Assembly (NCBI GenBank): GCA_019636035.1
Contig: JAHBYI010000002.1
Coordinates: 248,001 to 312,000 of the forward strand
Origin: Candidatus Paracaedibacteraceae bacterium
GTDB taxonomy: Bacteria; Pseudomonadota; Alphaproteobacteria; Paracaedibacterales; Paracaedibacteraceae
Length of the DNA stretch: 64,000 bases
Direction of reading: 5' to 3'
The notes beneath the pieces were generated by a model. The model ran no database searches and had not been told where the DNA came from. It was given only the letters and a program-made list of their open reading frames with translations. Position numbers and translations under genes: made by a program. Below are positions 8,655 through 15,225 of the stretch, piece after piece. Position 1 is the first letter of the stretch. Each line of letters starts with the position of its first letter.

Positions 8655-9119
8655 TTAGTCACCCTTAAGGATACGTGATTTCTCACGATTCCAGTCCCGT
8701 TCTTTGATGGTCTCACGCTTGTCGACGACGTTTTTACCCTTGGCCAAACCTAGCTGGACTTTGGCGCGCCCCTTGTCATTGAAATAGATGGACAGGGCGA
8801 CCAGCGTCATTCCTTTGCGTTGAATAGCCCCGATCAATTTATTGACCTGGCGTTTATGAAGCAATAGTTTGCGAGGGCGTTTGGGTTCATGATTGAACTG
8901 GTTTGCTTGCTCGTATACCGGGATATTCGCGTTGAATAAAAAGATTTCCCCGTTCATTTCACCGGCATAGGTCTCATTGATGGATGCACGACCTGCACGC
9001 AATGACTTAACTTCGCTTCCGGTCAATATGATCCCTGCCTCCATTTCTTCGATAATGAAGTAGTCGAATCTTGCGCGACGATTTTGCGCCGCAAAGCGAT
9101 GGGCATGTTCACGGGTCAT
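8655..9119 (-). CDS. smpB: SsrA-binding protein SmpB
   Basis: SmpB binds tmRNA and delivers it to stalled ribosomes for trans-translation. The product has the conserved [19 protein letters not shown] segment, then [20 protein letters not shown], and the basic C-terminal tail [20 protein letters not shown] that enters the mRNA channel. The start at 9119 ([16 protein letters not shown], 154 residues) was chosen over a GTG at 9155 because it gives the usual length, although neither has a strong Shine-Dalgarno. The tmRNA gene itself was not found in this window. Confidence 0.93.
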   Translation of the reverse strand: MTREHAHRFAAQNRRARFDYFIIEEMEAGIILTGSEVKSLRAGRASINETYAGEMNGEIFLFNANIPVYEQANQFNHEPKRPRKLLLHKRQVNKLIGAIQRKGMTLVALSIYFNDKGRAKVQLGLAKGKNVVDKRETIKERDWNREKSRILKGD

Positions 9120-9278
9120 GGTTATTATCTGGTGATTCTTAATATTAATTTCCACTGTACTGAAATAAATTCCATATGTCGAGTGGGACGAACCGTAAAA
9201 CCAGGGTCACCGTGTAATAAATAAGATAAAAAGGGGAAAGCGACAATGAACGATAATCGCATCAAATGATGTGACGTC

Positions 9279-9382
9279 TATAGTTAGAACCATTTAATAC
9301 GGGTACAGGCGCGAGGAGCGAAGCGTACAATTGTATACGAGAATGCTGTAACGTATACCTGGATTATAAGGGGGCGGCTATA
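9279..9382 (-). repeat. Dispersed repeat family 1, copy 1
   Basis: Read on the minus strand, this segment matches 21577-21680 over about 100 bases: TATAGCCG, a CCCATTATAATCC-like block, a GTATAC/GTACG palindromic core, CGCTCCTCGCGCCTGTACC, then GTATTAAATGG and CTATAG. It fills most of the 376-base gap between smpB and pepA; the rest of that gap shows no gene, only the presumed promoters. No open frame spans the repeat. Confidence 0.75.
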
Positions 9383-9495
9383 TCTATGGGGTGTGGCAAT
9401 TTTCAGGGTGAGAGGCTGTTTTCTTTGATTTGTTTCTTGAATTTGATCCGTCATTTCCCTAAACTTGTGACATATCATATGAAAGAGGGGATATT

Positions 9496-10968
9496 ATGCA
9501 CATTAAATTTTCTGCCCCAACCATGCCGAATTCAGGTGTTTTGGTTGCTGTTGTTTCATCGAATAAACTCGATTCTTTTTTGAGCGATCTGGACGTTAAA
9601 CTCAATGGTCAGATTACCGGGTTGATTTCGTCCAAGACATTGGATATTGACAAGGGTGGATCTGTTTCTATTCTGTGCCCTGTCGGTCTATCTGTATCAA
9701 AAATCCACCTGGTTGCCATCGGTAAGATTGACTCTCACTTGGATTATGAGATCTTGGGTGGGAAAGTCTATTCAGCCTTGGGTAAAGAGCAATCTGATGC
9801 TTGCGCTGTCTATGTGCCTTCTTTGCCATCCGGGGATTTAGCCGGGATCGTTGCCAGCGGTATCTTTCTTAAGTCATGGGATTTTCCAAAATATTTTACT
9901 AAGAAAGAAGCAACTGATTTTTGTCAAGTTAAGACTGTGACGGTGATATCTGAGCAAGCTGCGGATGCTGAAAAGAAATTCCGTGAACTTGAGCAGGTTG
10001 CAGAAGGCGTTTTCTTAGCACGCCATGTTTGTTCTGAGCCACCGAATGTAATTTATCCTGAGACCTTGGCCGCAGAAGCTAAAAAACTTGAGTCCTTGGG
10101 GCTGAACGTTGAAATTTTGGGGGAGGCTGAGCTTGAAAAATTAGGGTGTCATTCTTTGTTGGGTGTCGGACAGGGGAGCTCCAAAGAATCTAAGCTGGTT
10201 GTCATACAATGGAATGGTGGCAAGACAGGGGAGGCACCTGTTGCCTTTGTTGGTAAGGGCGTGACGTTCGATACAGGTGGTATTTCATTAAAGCCTGCCC
10301 AAGATATGGATGATATGAAATGGGATATGGGCGGAGCCGCTGCTGTTCTTGGTGTGATGCGGGCTTTGGCTGGTCGTAAGGCTGCGGTTAATGCAATCGG
10401 TGTTATGGGATTAGTTGAAAATATGCCTGATGGAAATGCACAGCGTCCCGGTGATGTTGTAAAATCCATGTCCGGTCAGACGATTGAAGTCTTGAACACG
10501 GATGCCGAAGGACGTTTAGTCTTGGCTGATGCTTTGTGGTATACGCAGGATCGTTTCAAGCCAACTTATATGATTAACCTTGCAACGTTAACAGGGGCGA
10601 TCATTATTTCTTTGGGGGATGAATACGCCGGCTTATTCTCTAATAATGATGAATTAGCGTCAAGCTTGAATGATGCTGGGCTCAAAGTTGGTGAGAAATT
10701 GTGGCGTTTACCGCTGGCTAAGGCCTATGATAAGCAGATCGATTCTGTTATTGCTGATGTGAAAAATATTGGGAATGGGCGCAGTGCCGGCAGTATAACC
10801 GCCGCGCAATTCTTGCAACGCTTTGTCAATCAAACAAAATGGGCACACCTTGATATTGCTGGGACAGCCTGGAATAAAAAAGCCGGAGACTTGTATCAAG
10901 CCGGCTCAACAGCGTTTGGCGTGCGTTTATTGAATATGTGGGTTAAAAAACACATTGAAAAAAGATAA
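9496..10968 (+). CDS. pepA: Leucyl aminopeptidase PepA (M17)
   Basis: A cytoplasmic metallo-exopeptidase that removes N-terminal residues from peptides. The 490-residue product has both family parts. The catalytic half carries the metal and active-site residues in VGKGVTFDTGGISLKP (Lys254, Asp259, Lys266), in MKWDMGGAAAV (Asp277) and in the signature NTDAEGRLVLADAL (334-347). GAAAGAGGGG lies about ten bases before the ATG. PepA homologues also bind DNA in some bacteria, but nothing here shows that role. The gene is followed by a palindromic repeat whose hairpin could end transcription. Confidence 0.96.
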   Translation: MHIKFSAPTMPNSGVLVAVVSSNKLDSFLSDLDVKLNGQITGLISSKTLDIDKGGSVSILCPVGLSVSKIHLVAIGKIDSHLDYEILGGKVYSALGKEQSDACAVYVPSLPSGDLAGIVASGIFLKSWDFPKYFTKKEATDFCQVKTVTVISEQAADAEKKFRELEQVAEGVFLARHVCSEPPNVIYPETLAAEAKKLESLGLNVEILGEAELEKLGCHSLLGVGQGSSKESKLVVIQWNGGKTGEAPVAFVGKGVTFDTGGISLKPAQDMDDMKWDMGGAAAVLGVMRALAGRKAAVNAIGVMGLVENMPDGNAQRPGDVVKSMSGQTIEVLNTDAEGRLVLADALWYTQDRFKPTYMINLATLTGAIIISLGDEYAGLFSNNDELASSLNDAGLKVGEKLWRLPLAKAYDKQIDSVIADVKNIGNGRSAGSITAAQFLQRFVNQTKWAHLDIAGTAWNKKAGDLYQAGSTAFGVRLLNMWVKKHIEKR

Positions 10969-10971
10969 AAC

Positions 10972-11128
10972 AACGTTAGTTCGACGTAAGGAAACAAAAA
11001 ATTGTTGCCTAAACGCTCTGTAACTGGCCGAATCCCTCACCTCTCCCACGAGGGGAGAGGTGAGGGATTCCGACAGTTGTGGGGTGTATCCGTGCCTTTT
11101 ATTTTATTTCTTATATCGAATTCACGTT
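10972..11128. repeat. Dispersed palindromic repeat family 2, short copy (A)
   Basis: A 157-base element with imperfect terminal inverted repeats, AACGTTAGTTCGACGTAAG on the left and the complement of CTTATATCGAATTCACGTT on the right. Its centre is a near-perfect palindrome at about 11034-11070, with CCCTCACCTCTCCC facing GGGGAGAGGTGAGGG. The same termini and the CACCTCTCCC core recur at 22602-22864. It lies between pepA and holC and probably forms a strong hairpin in the pepA transcript. Confidence 0.8.
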
Positions 11129-11157
11129 AAAACAGGGGCATACCCAAAGGAAAAATT

Positions 11158-11592
11158 ATGGACGTCGCGTTTTATCATCTCACAGTGACCCCTGTTGAAA
11201 AGGCTTTGCCAAAACTTGTGGAAAAGATTTATTCCTCGGGTTTGAGAACGCTTATTGTGTGTGATAATCAAGAGCGTATGGCCTCCTTGAATAGTATCTT
11301 GTGGACATTTTCCCAGAATGCTTTTATCCCTCATAATTTTGAAGGAGATCCGGCGCGTCATCCTGTGTGGTTATCATTGGCATCTGACAATGTTAACCAA
11401 GCAGATGTTGCCCTTGTCTTGAATGGTGCAATGATCCCTGCTGGTCAGTTTTCCAGAGTTATGGATATGTTCGATGGTAATGATGAAATTTCTGTTATCA
11501 AGGCTCGTGAGCGGTATAAAAGCTATCGCGATGGCGGTTATAAGCTGACCTATTGGAAACAGAATGAAAAGGGTGCCTGGGCAAGCCAGTGA
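11158..11592 (+). CDS. holC: DNA polymerase III chi subunit
   Basis: HolC connects the clamp loader to single-strand binding protein. The 144-residue product starts MDVAFYHLTVTPVEKALPKL, has RTLIVCDNQERMASLNSILW, and ends with the family segment YKSYRDGGYKLTYWKQNEKG. The F-IPH motif appears as AFIPHNFEGD. The pepA-holC neighbourhood is typical of many proteobacteria. The gene has palindromic repeats on both sides, and a strong bidirectional terminator follows it. Confidence 0.92.
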   Translation: MDVAFYHLTVTPVEKALPKLVEKIYSSGLRTLIVCDNQERMASLNSILWTFSQNAFIPHNFEGDPARHPVWLSLASDNVNQADVALVLNGAMIPAGQFSRVMDMFDGNDEISVIKARERYKSYRDGGYKLTYWKQNEKGAWASQ

Positions 11593-11594
11593 AT

Positions 11595-11690
11595 GTGGCG
11601 GAATTACTCACCTCGCCCCTTGTGTGGGAGAGATCGACCGCAGGTCGGGTGAGGGATCAAAATAAATAATTCAATAGAGCAATTAGGAGC
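11595..11690 (+). repeat. Dispersed palindromic repeat family 2, half copy (C)
   Basis: This segment matches the left half of the 22602-22864 element: GTGGCGGA, CTCACCTC, CCCCTTGTG, GGAGAG-TCGACCG, AGGTCGGGTGAGGG, CAAAA-AAATAA and AGCAATTAG occur in the same order in both. The right half is absent, so it is a truncated copy. Confidence 0.75.
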
Positions 11691-11695
11691 TAAAT

Positions 11696-11724
11696 AAAAA
11701 CCACCGCTTAAAGCGGTGGTTTTT
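11696..11724. terminator. Bidirectional terminator between holC and the VCA-like gene
   Basis: A perfect inverted repeat built on ACCACCGCTT / AAGCGGTGGT is flanked by AAAAA on the left and TTTTT on the right. It can therefore stop transcription from both converging genes. Confidence 0.9.
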
Positions 11725-11740
11725 CAGTCTAACTCTATTG

Positions 11741-13552
11741 TTATTTTGAAGGGAAAACTACTGACTGAAGCAAAGGATCTTGTCCATCTCCTGTTGAGTG
11801 AGTTGCCATGGGCACCCCATCTTTATGGACAATGGACTCAAAGTTAACGGTTCTAAATCGATTCTGAAGATCATTGATGTTATCTCTTATATAGATTCCG
11901 ATTTTTTCATCTACAGAAAATTTCTGTCTCGCTGTTTTATAAAACTCATATTCCCAAAGGAGCCATCGATCGGTTGTCCATTTTGTTGTTTTTGCTTCAT
12001 CTTCGTATCCAATCTCTAAGGCTTCACGATAGATTTGACGGATCGTTGATAACTGTTTGAGCACTTTTGTTGGAACATCGGGTTGAGGAGAGACTGCTGG
12101 TAAAGAGGTATCATCATCTGAATCAGACCAATCTGAATTATCTGAACTCGTGTCATCGTTGGATTCTATAACACCTGCTCTCCTTTTATCCATAGCACTT
12201 TTAATCGCGTCAAACATAGACGGGGCTTCAGATGATGTATTTTGTGTTGATGCACTTTCTTCTGGTTTCCAAAAGATAGACACGTACTTTCCTTCTGTAA
12301 TTTCTTTTTTTATTTGAGCTAATTTTATCTGTTCATCTGCCGACAACGGAGATTTTGGTTTATGAGTACCTCTTCCTCTGATCTGATCAAGAAGGGTTAA
12401 TTTAGGTGCTTTCGATGCTGCTAAAGGTGTTTGCTCATCCTTTGGTTTCAACCGAGCAGTTGTGAGATCCGCTGCTGATAGTCTCTGTTGAGTGCTACTT
12501 GATGTTTGAGTTTCTGAGTTTGCCTGTTTTTTACCTGGTTTAGGTTCAGCCGCTGAATCCTCTCTCACGATTGGCATAGGCGGAGGAGGGGGAGGTGCTC
12601 CTAATGGTGGTTGGAGTGTATTTTCTGAAGCTTGTTGTTCAGGCACTACTCTGGGTGCTGAGAATCCAGCGTGTTGAGCTTCTTGTAACCTGCTTACTTG
12701 TTCTTGTAGTTGAGTAATGAGCAATAGATCACCTTGATGTCTTACTTCTAGTTGATCTTTTTCAGTTCTAGCTGTGTCTCTTTCACCTGTTAGAGCTGCG
12801 ATTTGTTGGGCTATGGCTTGTGCATCACCTGCTGCTTGACCTTGTTGTGCTTGCAATGCAGCGAGCTGTGTTTCTAGTCGATCTTTTTCAGTTCTGGCTG
12901 CTTCTCTTTCACCCTTTAGTAATTCGATTCGTTGGGTTAATGCAGTGAGCTGTGTTTCTAGTCGATCTTTTTCAGCTCTGGCTGCTTCTCTTTCACCCTT
13001 TAGTAATTCGATTCGTTGGGTTAAGGCTTGTACATCACCTACCGCTTGATTTTGCTGTTCTTGCAATGCAGTGAGCTGTGTCTCTAGTTGAGTTTTTTCA
13101 GCTCTGAGTGTTTGTGTTTTTGTTTTAGATCTTTCTGATTTTGCTTGAAAATAATCTCTTTCACCCTTTAGTAATTCGATTCGTTGGGTTAAGGCTTGTG
13201 CATCACCTACCGCTTGACCTTGCCGTGCTTGCAATGCAGTGAGCTGTGTTTCCAGTTGAACTTTTTCAGTTCTGGCTGTATCTCTTTCACCTGTTAGAGT
13301 TGCGATTTGTTGGGCTATGGCTTGTGCAGCATCTGCTTCTCGATTCTGTGAAGCGATAAAACTCACAGCCTTTTGTTTTAGGCTATTAACCGATTCACCA
13401 GGGACGACCGTAACGCCATTGTTCTGTAAATAAGTATGGAGTTGTGCTATCTGAGCTCTGGTGCTTCCTGTTAAGGCGTTAGGATCAAAATGCTCTGCGC
13501 TAAAAACTGTTGAGCAAAGCAATGTGGTGTACAAAATTGTTTTTATTTTCAT
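11741..13552 (-). CDS. Exported coiled-coil, polyproline and VCA-like (WASP/RickA-type) protein
   Basis: A 603-residue protein with a Sec signal (residues 1-18, MKIKTILYTTLLCSTVFSAE). Residues 71-294 are a long coiled coil made of near-identical modules (TQRIELLKGEREAAR, EKDRLETQLTALQ). A polyproline stretch, APPPPPPMP, follows at 319-328. Residues 383-401 contain LTLLDQIRGRGTHKPK, which resembles the actin-binding WH2 motif of N-WASP (LLDQIR-x-G). Residues 446-466 contain MFDAIKSAMDKRRAGVIES, which resembles the Arp2/3-binding connector helix (x-M-x-KR-x-x-x-I-x-S). Residues 465-482 are acidic with one tryptophan (SDWSDSDDD), like an A region. Together this order is that of a nucleation-promoting factor. 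The last 120 residues are unlike any family I know. The WH2 end (LKxV) is degenerate. Function is inference. Confidence 0.7.
   Translation of the reverse strand: MKIKTILYTTLLCSTVFSAEHFDPNALTGSTRAQIAQLHTYLQNNGVTVVPGESVNSLKQKAVSFIASQNREADAAQAIAQQIATLTGERDTARTEKVQLETQLTALQARQGQAVGDAQALTQRIELLKGERDYFQAKSERSKTKTQTLRAEKTQLETQLTALQEQQNQAVGDVQALTQRIELLKGEREAARAEKDRLETQLTALTQRIELLKGEREAARTEKDRLETQLAALQAQQGQAAGDAQAIAQQIAALTGERDTARTEKDQLEVRHQGDLLLITQLQEQVSRLQEAQHAGFSAPRVVPEQQASENTLQPPLGAPPPPPPMPIVREDSAAEPKPGKKQANSETQTSSSTQQRLSAADLTTARLKPKDEQTPLAASKAPKLTLLDQIRGRGTHKPKSPLSADEQIKLAQIKKEITEGKYVSIFWKPEESASTQNTSSEAPSMFDAIKSAMDKRRAGVIESNDDTSSDNSDWSDSDDDTSLPAVSPQPDVPTKVLKQLSTIRQIYREALEIGYEDEAKTTKWTTDRWLLWEYEFYKTARQKFSVDEKIGIYIRDNINDLQNRFRTVNFESIVHKDGVPMATHSTGDGQDPLLQSVVFPSK
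12755..13345 (-). repeat. Internal coding repeats for the coiled-coil modules
   Basis: Blocks such as TCTCTTTCACCCTTTAGTAA, ATTCGATTCGTTGGGTTAA and CAGTGAGCTGTGT recur almost unchanged at the DNA level within the coiled-coil region. They encode GERExAR, TQRIELLK and ETQLTALQ modules of about 27 to 60 residues. The near identity points to recent expansion by unequal exchange, so copy number may vary between strains. Confidence 0.8.
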
Positions 13553-13570
13553 TATTTTATTCTACCTTGG

Positions 13571-14299
13571 TTAAAAGAAGTAGGAAAGTCTGATCATTAC
13601 TGTTGATGTTACGGGCTTAACTTTTGCTGTTACTGTTTCCTGGTCAGGACCGGATACAATCGTTCTGGATACTTTGATGGCATTATAGGGGGCAATGCGA
13701 TATTCCAGATTAATTCCAACGTTATCGGTTTTTTTACCAACACCGACGCCAAACACAGGGGTATATTTCCATTTTGCTTTCTTAAACGTCTGAGCACCTG
13801 AGATGACGTTATTGGCAAAGTCAATGTTCTGATAAGTATACGTATATTTAAAGTGGCTTGCATCGATACCAACAATGCCGTAAGCACTGTAGTTATCCTT
13901 GATAGTAGCACCAACTTTAACAACGAGACTTGTATTCATATCGCGTTTTAGCTTTGGGTTGAGATTGCGCAAGATGAGTGGATGATAGTCATTGTCAGGC
14001 ACTTCTTTATCAAGAGCACTGCTGATAGAACCTCGGCCAATTTGAAACTCAGGGGCAATGAAGAGAGGAGAATTCTTAAAGTTATGAATCATACCAACGA
14101 ATAGATAACCGTTTATTTGATTGGCGGAGAGAGATCTTCCTTTTGAAAAAGTCACTGTATTTCCCGCTTCATTTTTCAATGATTCGGAGCGTTTACCACT
14201 CAGGTGATCCAGTGCCAAAGCTGCCCCTACATAAGGTGTATTTGCATGCGATAATGCAGAAGAAAGTGCTAGGCCGGAAATAATAACTTTGATATTCAT
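13571..14299 (-). CDS. Outer-membrane beta-barrel surface protein
   Basis: A 242-residue protein with a signal peptide (VIISGLALSSALSHA, cleavage near residue 20) and a C terminus ending in TVMIRLSYFF, the terminal aromatic strand recognised by the BAM machinery. Alternating hydrophobic and polar strands separated by short turns run throughout, for example YSAYGIVGIDASHFKYTYTY and PVFGVGVGKKTDNVGINLEY. This resembles small surface-antigen or OmpA-like barrels of alphaproteobacterial symbionts, such as the Anaplasma surface antigen group. The ATG at 14299 is preferred to a TTG at 14305 because it places AAGGA about ten bases upstream. It lies 18 bp before the VCA-like gene on the same strand, so the two may be cotranscribed. 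Confidence 0.75.
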   Translation of the reverse strand: MNIKVIISGLALSSALSHANTPYVGAALALDHLSGKRSESLKNEAGNTVTFSKGRSLSANQINGYLFVGMIHNFKNSPLFIAPEFQIGRGSISSALDKEVPDNDYHPLILRNLNPKLKRDMNTSLVVKVGATIKDNYSAYGIVGIDASHFKYTYTYQNIDFANNVISGAQTFKKAKWKYTPVFGVGVGKKTDNVGINLEYRIAPYNAIKVSRTIVSGPDQETVTAKVKPVTSTVMIRLSYFF

Positions 14300-14446
14300 G
14301 TTCAATTTTTCCTTATAAGTCTTATTTTTAGGCGATTATAATATATTTTATTGAATAATACTAATTGTTTGTTTGATTTAATTATTTTTTAACATCAAGC
14401 TTCTATAATCATAGGTAAGTTAGGGACTATAATCCGAGGAATTGCC

Positions 14447-15169
14447 ATGAATAAGCTATTGTTGTTATTGGGTATTGCAAGTTTTGTTCAAGCTGAAGAC
14501 GCGCCTGTTGAATTGGATGCACCTGCCCCCGTTGAGGCAGATGCTGAAACTCCGACGGCAGGGGGCGATGATATTAGTAATCCATCCCCTGTTGAGGCTG
14601 ATGCCGATGCTGATGCGAAGCCAGATGTAAGTGGTGATCCTGAGAAACCGGCAACAACTGATGAAAAATTTGACATGGCTCTGTCTAATATACAGGCAAC
14701 TCACCCTGAAAAGGCAGGCGAATTTGAACAAGCCTATCACGCCGGCAAAGACAAAGAAAAAGTTTTGGCTGATTGGAGTAATACAGCCATTGAATCACAA
14801 GACATGCTTGATGCTGTAGATGAATTGCATGCCATTTATCAAGTGATGAAAAACATATCGCCAGAGGCATCCGTTGAGTTTGAGCAAAAAATTCGCGATG
14901 AAAAAGATCCTCGCCATTTGTTGGAATATGCGCATCAACTTCTTTTAAAGTCTTTGAAAGATCGTAAAGCACAAATTGAAGCCGCCAAAGAAGAAATGAG
15001 TGCCGTGACAACAATTCTGCAGTATGTGGATATTGATGCAGCCCATCAAGTCTTTAAGGATGAGCAGTTGGCCGAAGACCCACGGACACGGGTAAGCGAG
15101 GCCTATGACAAGTTGCTTGAATCTCTTGAAAAGGCTCATAAAGAAGCTGGTGTTGCCTCCATGTCATAA
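14447..15169 (+). CDS. Exported acidic helical protein with three-fold internal repeat, unknown function
   Basis: I do not recognise this 240-residue protein. It has a signal peptide (MNKLLLLLGIASFVQAEDAP, cleavage near residue 16). A low-complexity region rich in Ala, Asp, Pro and Glu (PVEADADADAKPD) runs to about residue 72. A helical part follows in which I see one motif three times: HPEKAGEFEQAYHAGKDKEK, SPEASVEFEQKIRDEKDPRH and IDAAHQVFKDEQLAEDPRTR, each followed by about 30 helical residues. This suggests a small solenoid or helical bundle with three similar units. It is preceded by a good Shine-Dalgarno (CCGAGGAATTGCC) and stands alone, divergent from the barrel gene. Export to the periplasm or outside is likely; the role is unknown. 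Confidence 0.7.
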   Translation: MNKLLLLLGIASFVQAEDAPVELDAPAPVEADAETPTAGGDDISNPSPVEADADADAKPDVSGDPEKPATTDEKFDMALSNIQATHPEKAGEFEQAYHAGKDKEKVLADWSNTAIESQDMLDAVDELHAIYQVMKNISPEASVEFEQKIRDEKDPRHLLEYAHQLLLKSLKDRKAQIEAAKEEMSAVTTILQYVDIDAAHQVFKDEQLAEDPRTRVSEAYDKLLESLEKAHKEAGVASMS

Positions 15170-15225
15170 TTACGGGCTTAAATTTAGGCTGACAATCGTG
15201 TACACTGGTTAAAAACATAACTGAA

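Noticed and set aside
8263-8658. Plus-strand frame of 131 codons inside murJ
   Set aside because: Antisense shadow of a conserved membrane protein gene; low-complexity Lys/Ser/Thr product and no ribosome-binding site.
11034-11070. Strong hairpin after pepA as a dedicated terminator
   Set aside because: The hairpin is the centre of a dispersed repeat and has no T tract; it may stop transcription but is annotated as repeat.
12755-13345. Tandem DNA repeats as a CRISPR or VNTR outside genes
   Set aside because: They are in frame inside one gene and encode coiled-coil heptads.
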